Assembly: GCA_025769875.1 (NCBI GenBank)
Contig: JAGFNK010000027.1
Coordinates: 1-64,000 of the forward strand
Direction: 5' to 3'
Source of the DNA: Russula earlei
Taxonomy: Eukaryota; Basidiomycota; Agaricomycetes; Russulales; Russulaceae
DNA length: 64,000 nucleotides
Part shown: positions 45,148 to 55,521 of the stretch, one piece after another
Layout of the letters: every line of letters begins with the position of its first letter
Position numbering within the stretch: position 1 is the first letter of the stretch
Notes under the pieces: generated by a model
Seen by the model: the letters and a program-made list of their open reading frames with translations, nothing else
Database searches by the model: none
What the model was told of the DNA's origin: nothing
Program-made: the position numbers and the translations under genes

Positions 45148-46350
45148 CTTTTAGTGGTGGTTAGATGATCAAAAATTACTATAAAAGGCGATTGGGTCAG
45201 CAAGATAATCAGGCTTCAATCACGCATGTAAATGACACCAAAGTATTTTCTTAACCACTTATTCAATCACTTATTTATGATGTATCTGGAAAATAAATTA
45301 CAATACAAATAAAGATTTTCTATTGTAAGGATCAGCAGAAGATGAGGCCACTAGAATAGGCGGTGGTGCAAGTCTGAAGGGACGTGGTGAAAGGGAGGTG
45401 GTAGCATCTGAGGGAGGGGGGTTCCAAGGGGGGTTCCAAGGGAGGGGGGTTTGAGACAGCGGTTCCCCGAGGGCATGCGTGCATGCATTTGTGGCAGCAG
45501 ATGTTGCCAACCATTCGCCCCCAGCATACAGATCATTGTGAACACGGCGGTGCTTTCCCTTAGTGACGCCAATGCTTTGCGCTGTCAGTCCCTGCACATC
45601 AGGGAGACTGGTCTGTTGTTTTGGGCCCCGTTTGACACCAATACACTCGGCTGTCTCTGTCCATGTATGCTGATTGGGTGCAATTACCTCCTTATCAGGT
45701 AAGACCTTGAAACCTTGAATTATATTAATTGTGGCTGACAAACTGTATTTGGCAGCCCATGCGGCCTCGACAATCTCTGCTGATTGATTAGCACCCTCAA
45801 GCCTAGATGTGAGATCGCGTGATAACAATATGATCTACTGTGAGAGAGATACTAGGCTCTCCCTTGGCCTGGTGGATGGGGATGGTGGGTCAGGGGATTT
45901 ATTTTCACTCTATATGGGAGCTTTTTGGGTGCTCTCTTCAGGACAGAGGTGGGAAAAGTGGATGTAGATTGCTGCAATGTGTTTGCAGAATCTAATCTGC
46001 AGATAATCTGTGCAATCACAAGTTGACTTCATCAGATCAATTGAGTAAACTCACTGGACCGGGATTGTGAAGCAACATGAAGCAGATCTCATTGAATTGC
46101 AAGATCAAATCTTGTGATATGCTCTTGGCATGGGCAAAAAGTTTCCGACACCTGTCAGCCACCAGGTCCCGACTGGTCAATTGGAAACAGGATAACATTT
46201 GTTTTTGATTTGGTAGGGAAAAAGGTAAGCAGTTATGTTACTCTTAACTCACTTATATGTGTAATTTAATGCATGATTGAACCCCCGATTCTCTTGCCGA
46301 CCCAATTGCCTTTTATGGCAATTCTTGATCATCCAACCCACCACTAAAAG
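45148..46350. mobile_element. DNA element with ~93-bp inverted repeats
   Basis: 45148-45240 and the complement of 46258-46350 align at about 80% identity, starting CTTTTAGTGGTGG. The outer limits may extend to CATGGCCATG palindromes on each side. No target duplication was identified. It contains one minus-strand ORF. Confidence 0.6.
45298..45828 (-). CDS. Hypothetical 176-residue protein inside the inverted-repeat element
   Basis: The N-terminal half is a mixed, possibly helical segment (LEGANQSAEIVEAAWAAKYS) and the C-terminal half is Pro/Ser-rich with a PWNPPW repeat. I recognise no transposase motif. It lies wholly between the inverted repeats, so it may be cargo or a decayed transposase piece. 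Confidence 0.35.
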   Translation of the reverse strand: MLSRDLTSRLEGANQSAEIVEAAWAAKYSLSATINIIQGFKVLPDKEVIAPNQHTWTETAECIGVKRGPKQQTSLPDVQGLTAQSIGVTKGKHRRVHNDLYAGGEWLATSAATNACTHALGEPLSQTPLPWNPPWNPPPSDATTSLSPRPFRLAPPPILVASSSADPYNRKSLFVL

Positions 46351-46658
46351 TCAAAAGCTGTTGCCATCACGGCAGCCAGATCATCACATGGCCATGGGCC
46401 ATGCTCACACCAATTTGTGGCCATCGCGAGGTCGTTTTGTCCAAATTGAGGCAGCTCAGGACCACCCAAATGTGGTGACCCTCCGACCGTTTAATATAAG
46501 TATAGTTATTAGTTGATAGTATCATCAATGAAATGAATCAAATTGACATTTCTCTAAATGGTTGTGTTATCTGGCTCGGCTATCGCCGACTTATCGGATA
46601 TCCGAGTAGCCCTTTCCTCGCAACGCAACATCCCAACTACTACTTACTATAACATCCC

Positions 46659-49600
46659 ATGCCGACCTCTAAACGTGCAGGAAAAAAGAGGGCAGAAAAT
46701 GTTCGCTCAACTGCCGTCGCCGCTTTAACCGTCTCGCTCTCCGTCCTCAAGGAGACCGCAGATGCGATTCCTCCTCCTGCAGGGTCTATCATCAAGGGAA
46801 CCTTGGGTGGACTACTTCAAGTCGTTGACATCGTCCAGGTAATCTATGCCACTCCGACGACCGAGAAATGATCTGATACCGTCATACCCCAGACCACGAC
46901 CAACAACATCAACGACATCGACGAGCTGATCGGCCGCGTGAACACCCTGGAACAATCCGTTTTCAGGCCGCTCAAAGGCAAACGAGATATCCCGGAATCT
47001 GTCGTCGATTTTGTCACAAAGTTTTCCAAGTAATCATTCTTCTGGCTCGCTCTCAAATTGGGTGCAATCGTGGCGAGCTGATCCTGATCCCGATTCAGGT
47101 CTCTTGAAACCATCACGGATGACCTGCAAACGATCGCGTCGCGTGGAAGGTTGACCCGATTTTTCCGTAGTAGAAAAGATGCGGCCTCTATACAGGGCCA
47201 GATACAAGTGATCACGGGCCTCATCGAAGACTTTCTTGCAAGTTTCCTCCTTGTCCATACGGCTTGATTAGTTCTGACATCATTCGCGAGTCTAGGCTGA
47301 AGCGGCTGTGAGCGCCCAAATCCAAGGCATTGTGCGTTATTCTCCGAAATGCCAAATGTGTCTCGTTCATCTGAACCAATCTCTCAGGAAATTCAGCGCG
47401 AGGTTCGGGAGGGGGATCAGGAAGTCCAGCGCGTGGTTCTGGAGGCGATGGTACGTTTGTATCATCGTGACCGATTGGATATCTTCGACTGATAGGTCAC
47501 CCAGCAATCATTCCACGATGTCCGAGGTGAGAAATCTGTTACAGCACACTGAAATCTATTCATCAATGATTTTAGTTCACGATGATCTATCCAACTTTCT
47601 TCGAGCTCACAAGGCACGCTTTGATTGTCCCGATGAGAGAAAGAGGCATGCATGTTTTAAAGACACACGCGAGGATCTATTGGCCACCGTCTATCAATGG
47701 ATCCATGACTCGACCGAGGCTATACAAAAGCAACATCCCGTTACTGCTCCGGTTGATCCTATTCACGTCAATCCAAACAGGCGCCGCATCTTCTGGTTGT
47801 CTGGTGTGGCCGGTACCGGCAAGTCCACCATCGCACAAAGTGTTGCCGAGTATTGTGACAGCAACAATTGGCTTGCCGCGAGTTTCTTCTTCTCAGGTAA
47901 CGACAGCGAGCGAAACAATCCAAAGCTTGTATTCAGCTCGATTGCTCACCAACTGGGCACGACGTTCCACCAACCACTCGCGCGTTTTATGCAAGAGGCG
48001 TTCAAAGCCAATCCAGACATTTGGTATTCTGATCCATCAAACCAATTACTAAAGCTCATCATCGAACCGATCCAAAAGTCCATCAATGCGGGGCAAGCAT
48101 TTCCGTCACCGGCTGTCATCGTGTTAGATGCCCTCGATGAGTGCAAAGATGATGACGCGACCTCATTCATCGTGTCGGTGCTATCAGCCCACATTGAACG
48201 CCTTCCGTTCTCCATTTTCCTCACCAGTCGGCCCGAGCCTAAACTGCACGTGCCATCCCTCTCTCCTCGTCTCCAGTCACATACACATGCGCTCTTCCAT
48301 CACGAGATTCCAAAATCGTCTGTAGACCATGACATCGAAATCTTTTTGATGCATGAACTTACTCATGTTGGGTCTCGCGATGATGGCCTCCAAGAACGGA
48401 ATTGGTTCACTCAGAACGATGTCCATGCACTCGTTCAACTATCAGATGGACTGTTTATCTTTGCAGCCACCGCAGTTCGATTTATCGAAGATCCTGATGC
48501 CTTAAACCCGAGGGGACGGCTCCATGAATTGGTCACCGCGACACAAAACCTTGCGCAGTCGAATCGGAATCCTTATCAGTACCTAGACGAGCTGTACCTC
48601 ACTGTCTTGAGCAGCGCATTTCCACCATCATCCCTTACCGACACATTAGCCCGCTTGCGAAGGGTTCTTGGTTGTATTGTTGTACTCTGTGACCCTCTCT
48701 CTGCAAGTTCGATATCATCATTGCTCTGCGACGATACACGCAAAGATATTCCTATCGCAAACATTCTCCAGCGCCTGCGTTCAATCGTTATTATCCCTTC
48801 GAACCCTGGGGCTGTCCAAGTGATGCATACATCCTTCCCAGATTTTATCGTTGATCCGAACCGCTGCAAAGAGCCAGAATATCGAATTGATACCTCACTG
48901 CACCACGGCTATCTCGCCATCGATTGTCTGAAGAAACTAAACAGGCTTCACCGGGATATGTGCCAGATCGGAGACTATTCAAAACTGAACAACGAAATTG
49001 GAGATATTTCAAAAAGAATTGAAGAAAACATTCCGCTCGCGATGCAATATGCCTGCCGTCATTGGGCGGATCATTTGGCAAATTCTCTGCCATCGGACGA
49101 GCTGTTTGATGTCTTGAAGACATTCTGTTTCGATCACAGTTTGTACTGGGTTGAGGCTCTGAGTCTGATGGACTCACTATATGTGGCCATCCCGGCACTG
49201 CGACTTGCTCGACAAAGATTATCAGTGAGTTGTCTTGATTTTGGTGTGGACCGTTCATCATATCATTATAGATGTTGGCCGGCGTCAGGCTTCCAATTGG
49301 CATCATTGACATGCTGTATGATCTTGAACGGTTTACGCTTGAGTTCTTTGATCCCATCAGCGTCGCAGCCCTGCATGTCTACCACTCTGCCCTTCCCTTC
49401 GCCCCGTTGGGCTCCAAAATCCGTGCACACTTCCGCGGAGACTTGGAGGAATCTGTTACGGTCTTGAATGGGATGGAACAATCATGGAATGCGGAGCTGA
49501 GAACCATGGAGGGTCACAAAGATTTTGTCCTCGCCGTCGCGTTTTCGCCAGACGGCACTCGGATTGTCTCTGGGTCAGAGGATCGCACAGTCCGGATGTG

Positions 49601-51248
49601 GGACACGAGTACTGGCGCCACCGTCAAGACCCTCAAGGGTCACAAAGATTCGGTCACAGCCGTCGCGTTTTCGCCAGACGGCACCCGGATTGTCTCTGGG
49701 TCGGAGGATCGCACAGTCCGGATGTGGGACACGAGTACTGGCGCCACCGTCAAGACCCTTGAGGGCCACAACGATTCGGTCACAGCCGTCGCGTTTTCGC
49801 CAGACGGCACCCGGATTGTCTCTGGGTCAGACGATCGCACAGTCCGGATGTGGGACACGAATACTGGCGCCACCGTCAAGACCCTCGAGGGCCACAAAGA
49901 TTCGGTCACAGCCGTCGCGTTTTCGCCAGACGGCACCCAGATTGTCTCTGGGTCAGACGATCGCACAGTCCGAATCTGGGACACGAGCACTGGCGCCATT
50001 GTCAAGCCCCTCAAGGGCCACAAGGATTGGGTAAGAGCCGTCGCGTTTTCGCCAGACGGCACCCGGATTGTCTCTGGATCTTTGGATCGCACAGTCAGGA
50101 TCTGGGACACGAGTACTGGCGCCACCGTCAAGACCCTCGAGGGCCACAAAGAATCGGTTTTCGCCGTCGTGTTTTCGCCAGACGGCACCCGGATTGTTTC
50201 TGGGTCAAGGGATAGCACATTCCGGATCTGGGACACGAGTACTGGCGCCACTGTCAAGACCCTCGAGGGCCACAAAAAATCGGTCTTCGCCGTCGCGTTT
50301 TCGCCAGACGGCACCCGGATTGTCTCTGGGTCAAGGGATGGCACAGTACGGATTTGGGACACGAGTACTGGCCCCACCGTCAAGACCCTTGAAGGCCACA
50401 AAGATTGGGTAAGAGCCGTCGCGTTTTCGCCAGACGGCACCCGGATTGTCTCTGGATCTTTGGATCGCACAGTCCGGATCTGGGACACGAGTACGGGCGC
50501 CACCGTCAAGACCCTCGAGGGCCACAAAGATTCGGTCACAGCCGTCGCGTTTTTGCCAGACGGCACCCGAATTGTTTCTGGGTCAAAGGATCGCACAGTC
50601 CGGATCTGGGACACGAGTACTGGCGCCACCGTCAAGACCCTCGAGGGCCACAAAGATTGGGTCAGAGCCGTCGTGTTTTCTCCAGATGGCACCCGGATTG
50701 TCTCTGGCTCACAGGATCGCACAGTCCGGATCTGGGACACGAGTACTGGCGCCACCGTCAAGACCCTTGAGGGCCACAAGGATTGGGTCAGAGCCGTCGC
50801 GTTTTCGCCAGACGGCACCCGGATTGTCTCTGGGTCAGACGATCGCACAGTCCGGATCTGGGACCCGAATACTGGCGCCACCGTCAAGACCCTCGAGGGC
50901 CACAAAGATCGGGTCTTCGCCGTCGCATTTTCGCCAGATGGCACCAAGATTGTGTCTGGCTCTCAGGATCGCAAAGTCCTGATCTGGGACACGAGTACTA
51001 GTTCCGCCATCCAGACCCTCGAGAGCGACTGGACGTCAGCCCATGCCATTGCGATACATGGTTTGTATTGCAGTATTGATGGGTGGGTCTTTAAAACGCA
51101 TGGCACTCATTCCACGAGACTGTGTTGGGTCCCCGTGTCTTGCAGGCCAGAACGTCAAGACTCATACAAGTCTTGTCTAGTACTATGTTTACGAGGTCGC
51201 ACCGTTATCCTGCACTTCCCACCGAGTCAGTTATCGCAGCTGTCTTAA
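46659..51248 (+). CDS. NLR-like protein: helical N-terminus, NACHT, 12 WD40 repeats
   Basis: Eight exons fit with GT..AG introns of 45-69 nt: 46659-46838, 46893-47029, 47099-47241, 47303-47331, 47388-47450, 47496-47526, 47576-49224, 49272-51248, giving about 1402 residues with consistent phases. Residues 1 to ~200 are helical (TVSLSVLKETADAIPPP..LLQVVDIVQ; FRPLKGKRDIPESV), like the membrane-targeting helical bundle (HeLo/MLKL-like) seen on fungal NLRs. NACHT has a P-loop GVAGTGKST (~272) and Walker B VIVLDALDEC (~375). WD repeats span ~824-1327. Such proteins sense non-self and can trigger cell death or heterokaryon incompatibility. No frameshift is seen. The small exons 4-6 are the least certain part. 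Confidence 0.88.
49509..51020 (+). repeat. Twelve 126-bp WD40-encoding tandem repeats
   Basis: Exactly 12 x 126 bp. Units differ at few nucleotides, mostly in codons 5, 6 and 8 and around SGSxDx, while PDGT, IVSGS and WDT are nearly invariant. Long antisense ORFs here (for example 49640-50947) are shadows of the repeat. Confidence 0.95.
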
Positions 51249-52259
51249 GGGGCTAAGATGACATTAGAATTGGCTTTTGGTGCTGCGCCCTTATTTAATA
51301 CATCTTATATGCCAGTTCTACTTACAACGCACATAATTACATTTCTTGTGAAAGAGAGGACAATTGTTGCAAGTGTAATTGTCTGCCCTCCAGATTAGGC
51401 TTACCAGTGTGATCGTGTAAGTCGGCACTGCAGCGTGCCGGTGCTGCCAAGAGGAAAAGGTTGTTCGCTTGCGGGGAATGAGTAGACTCGGTACAGACGT
51501 GAAGAGCACAGGGCCTGCGTCGAGTCGGGGCTGTGAGCGAAAATGAAGAGTGAGATTGTTGCAATGCACGAACGACCGTGGGCGACTGTGAGAAATAAGC
51601 GTCCGAGATAAGATTCTCGGCATTGGGCTGGTGCTTTGATGCATGATTATCGCCGTTCCGTTTTCAGCGCATTGGCAGAGCTTGAAACCCCACAAATTCG
51701 GCGCAAAATCCCCCCTCAACATACAAGGCAAAAATCTCCTTCAATTCTGCACCAATTTCAATAACACTTACATCCCCTGAATCTGCTTAATGGGGGCTAG
51801 GAAACCCCACCTTGTTTTGTGGGATTTGAGCAAGAATTGGTGAAGCTGGATGCAGGCAGCCTGCACATCTGTATGAGACAGATTACAGCAGAAATTCATA
51901 GTCTATCTTTCTATTTTTTCCCTCAAATTGCAGCCATGGGTTATGTTGAGACGAATCCGATAGTGTTTTGACCCAAGAGTTATTGTATGCAATGTTATTC
52001 TCCTTGACTCGTGCAACGTGGCACCAGCCGCCTCCATCTTGGCCTTGCCCACCATCATTGCTTCAGCACCATCCGCCTCAGTGCTGTCCGCCATATCGCT
52101 AGCATTGCCAACAGTGCCAACAGCGCCAACCACCACTGTCACCTCAGCTTCCCCCACCCCAGCCGTCTTGGCACCTGCTATGCCAGCCGTCATGTCAGTC
52201 ACCTATGTTGCCGCCTCAGCGCTTCTTTCCGTCACCAGCACCGCCAACTCCATCACTAG
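51249..52259. other. Intergenic; Ala/Pro/Thr low-complexity near the end
   Basis: 51318-51900 shows no supported gene. 52010-52260 is GCC-rich low-complexity sequence encoding Ala/Ser/Thr runs, resembling 53165-53400 on the other side of the SMC2 fragment. Confidence 0.4.
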
Positions 52260-53082
52260 CACGAGCAAGAGCTCAAGCACTCGATTGTAGAGTTGGAGGC
52301 TGCAGTGAAGACTGCGCAGGAGAAACAGACGGCAGCCAAGGCGGAGATCAAGAAGCTCGAGAAGGACATGGACGAATTCAAGAATCAAGGAAGGGAAAAC
52401 GGACAAGCTGAAGGTATTACCTCCTCTCTGGAACGCAACCCGTTCGCTTGATGGGTTCTCTTCTCAGGCAAGCATCCAGAAGCAAAAGGCTGCACTGCAG
52501 AAACAAGCGGTGAAAGTGAAGACCCAACAGAAAGAAATGCAGAGGGCAGCACTCGAGCTTGGTCTGTGCATCCACAGAACTGTTCCTTTTTGGCATCGCT
52601 GACTATCCATCAACACAGAACGAATCGAGTCAGACATCGCGTCTGCGTGCGAAACGCTCTATAATGCCTCTGCAGGGATCAAGAAAATGCGCAAGGAGCT
52701 CCAATCGCTCGCGGACAAGGTTGCCAAGACTCCAAGAGTGAAGTGCTTAAACACCCTCTTCCGACCCCGAAACCGTCACCAACTCTGACACTGCACATCA
52801 CGACAATCTCTGACACAAAATACGATGACAGGCGGCGCACGGCGAGGTGGAGGTGGAGCGCCGTCTGCAAGAAGAGCGTGCGACACTGACGCGGTTCGAC
52901 ACCGAGTCGCGCGAACAGGACGAGGTAATCAAGGCCAGGAAGCAAGCAGCTGCCAACGCAGAGGTGGCCATCAAGAAGTTCGAGCACGACTTGCAGGCTC
53001 TCACGAAGGAAAAGGCCGGTCACGTCACCGCTGCAACGAATCTCGAGAAGCAGCACGAGTGGATCGTGGAGGAGAGCAGTAA
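52260..53082 (+). pseudogene. SMC2: SMC2 (condensin) coiled-coil fragment with introns
   Basis: Four exon-like blocks (52260-52413, 52468-52561, 52619-52737, 52832-53082) encode a continuous SMC2-type coiled coil. Recognisable parts are [57 protein letters not shown] and TNLEKQHEWIVEE. SMC2 compacts chromosomes with SMC4 in the nucleus. The Walker A and B ATPase heads and the hinge are missing, and one extra C near 52388 breaks the first exon. Retained introns mean a DNA-level copy, not a retrocopy. It cannot be a working SMC protein. Confidence 0.82.
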
Positions 53083-55029
53083 GTGAGAGAATCCGCTTCC
53101 TCATCAGTCTCAATTCTGAATGCCGCATCCTTCTGCGCGGGTGCGCTCGTGAACAGTCTGTTTGGCCAGGCGGGATCACGGCACCAGCAACAGCACCAGC
53201 ACTGCCATCTACACTACCACCAGCACCAGCACCAGCCCTGCCGCCCCAATCTTGGCACCAGCTGTGCCAACGGCCGTCGGTTCAGCACCAGCCGCCGCTT
53301 CCGTCTTTGCCTGGTCCGTCCCCGCTTCAGCCCTGTCCGCCGTATTGCTAGCATCACCAGCCGCCACAGCCACAGCCACCGCCTGAGCCCTGCCCTCCAC
53401 CATCCACCACCGACTCGGTGTAGTGATCCCGGGTGACACACTTGTGAGTTAGCAAGGCTGGTTACCTGACCTGTTATCCCAGAGGACACCCAAGGAGAGG
53501 AGAGGGATGAGCGAGACCCAGCTGGAATATAGAACGTGGACACGAGAACAATGAGGGTGTCTCCAGGCAGGCAGATGAGATTGCAGGAGAGAGGATTATT
53601 CAAGTAGCTAGAGTTTGATGTACAGGGCAGCACAAAGGAGGATATGAGGTGAAAATAAGGGGAGCAGGAAATGGAGTCGAGAACGCACGAGAAAGGTACA
53701 CGGAGCGATTAGTTAGACAGTGGCATGGCATTCAAGAAAGTGGCATAAGGCATAGGTGGCACAGCAGAATCATGAGGACAAAGGGGAGGCGATGACAAGA
53801 CGTGCGCGTGATTCCAAGGCTAGCGGGAATCCTCCCTTGAACCTCCCGGGGATTGGAATTTCGACTATCCCTGGTCGAATGAGGCTTGAGGCCGTGTGTG
53901 CGCATGATGTTGTTGGGGCTGTGGCCATCGGGGGTCCTCCCTCGTGCAGGAAGTAGTGGTGGACACAGCTGACGTCGTGGGGCGCTGCAGCGAGTCGCGG
54001 CGAAGGAGACGTGGGCGGCGATGTGGACGGCGCGGGTGTTAATGAGGCGGGGAACGCGGCGTGCGTGCAGATGCATTCTGACATGGTGTTGTGTGTCACA
54101 GTGGCGCCAGGTGGTCCTCCGTTGTGCAAGAACAGATAATGGCGGTCGACGTCGTTGCACGCTGCGGCTCATTGTGTCTCGGGAGGCATGGGCAGCATGA
54201 GTGTCGACGGGGCAGTGGATGGTACGCACATGCAGGTGCATGCGGCCTGGTCGTCGCACGTTGCTGTGTGGCCAGACATTGCTGCTGGTGCTGAAGATGT
54301 TGTCGTGGCTGCAGCTGTGGTGGCATATGCATATTTGGTGGGCTGCAAGCCCGACTTGCACGTTGCTCTTGCCGCTGTGTCTCGGCCACGGTGTCGGGGT
54401 CATCTCCAACTGAGGTGGCGATGGCACGCATGGGCGATGGCGCGTGAGTGGGTGGGGAGGCAAGAGGAAAGGCAGCGTGTGGCGTGTCAAGATGGCGGTG
54501 TGTCCTGGCATGCTGGCGAACTCCTGGCAGTGGCGATTGTGCTTGCTTCTCCAAGGCGGCGGCGTCAGTGAGCACAAGTTGATCAAATCAAAGAGGAGGA
54601 CCAACATACCATCCTCTGATGAATCAGAGAATGAGGCGGGAAATTTTCCTCGGTCGAAAGCGAACGAGATAGGCAAGATGCTGCCGCAATCGCCTCAGGC
54701 AGCGGTAGCCAGCGCGCAAGGTCGCGACCGCAGGCATGGGACTCGTTTTACGAGCATTGGGAATGCCAATTTGAGGAGCAGCAGTGGATTGCTGCCGACT
54801 CCACGAGCGCAGCGACCTAAGCACAACAGTTCGTTGCGAACGCACTGGATGCCGCAAAAGGAGGTAATCGGTTGTCCATCGCGCGCGGTGCGCTGCAGGG
54901 TTATTCTTCTCGCGAACAGACGGGACAACGTGAAGGTGAATCACACGAGAGACGGCAAGCGCAACAAAATGACCGAACAAATCCCGTCCGATGACTGACA
55001 TGACGACCTCGTGTGATTTACTTTTGCAA
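53083..55029. other. GC-rich region without a supported gene
   Basis: A 314-codon minus ORF (53732-54676) is His/Arg/Pro/Cys-rich with no domain and looks spurious. Two imperfect tandem ~180-bp units start near 53934 and 54113 (GGTCCTCC, then TCGTGCAGGAA or TTGTGCAAGAA). Confidence 0.4.
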
Positions 55030-55140
55030 TGTCGGAAAATTGGGAGGGCGATTATATTGGATTTTATAGCATTATATTTAAATATAATCACAATATAATG
55101 CTATAAAATCCAATATAATCGCCCTCCCAATTTTCCGACA
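55030..55140. repeat. 111-bp perfect palindrome (49-bp arms)
   Basis: TGTCGGAAAATTGGGAGGGC runs in from the left and its exact complement from the right. The arms match for 49 bp with a ~13-nt loop. It resembles a short foldback or MITE; no clear target duplication is visible. Confidence 0.9.
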
Positions 55141-55521
55141 AATATTTACGACGTTCCAATATTCAGCAATGTAAATTGGTATTACTTGCAGTCGAAGTAG
55201 CTTGGCAGAGATAAATAGTGTACAAAAAATCGTTTATATACACCTCGTCCTAAGTAATACCGGCCCATCAGGCCAGTGGCCTGAACACCCTTAGATCACA
55301 CGTAAAAGGGGCCTAATGGCTGACTCGCCCGACGTGCGACTCCCTCACGGATGAGGGAGAATGATTCGATAATATTTATTTCGACGTGATGCCACATGCT
55401 AATACATGTCACTACAGGATACATCAGGCAACGCGAGACAATATGCATATCGTAGGTAAGTAGACAGCTAGGTATTTCCCGACCGCTTTGACGACGGTGG
55501 GTCAACAAACGGACTGGTTCT
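55141..55521. other. Downstream region of the kinase gene
   Basis: No ORF with support. It would contain the 3' untranslated region of the minus-strand kinase gene. Confidence 0.4.

Noticed and set aside
44699..45154. Long Lys/Glu-rich and Phe/Leu-rich ORFs on both strands
   Set aside because: They are produced by the AAAAG microsatellite; no domain and no independent support.
49640..50947. 435-codon ORF antisense to the WD40 array
   Set aside because: It is periodic every 42 codons and exists only because the sense repeats have no stop in that frame.
53732..54676. 314-codon minus-strand protein
   Set aside because: Composition is His/Arg/Pro/Cys-rich without a domain, and it spans an imperfect tandem repeat in GC-rich DNA where long chance ORFs are expected.
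55303..55318. Second terminus of the 565-1126 MITE (GTAAAAGGGGCCTAA)
   Set aside because: Only about 15 bp match and no arm sequence follows, so it is probably chance.
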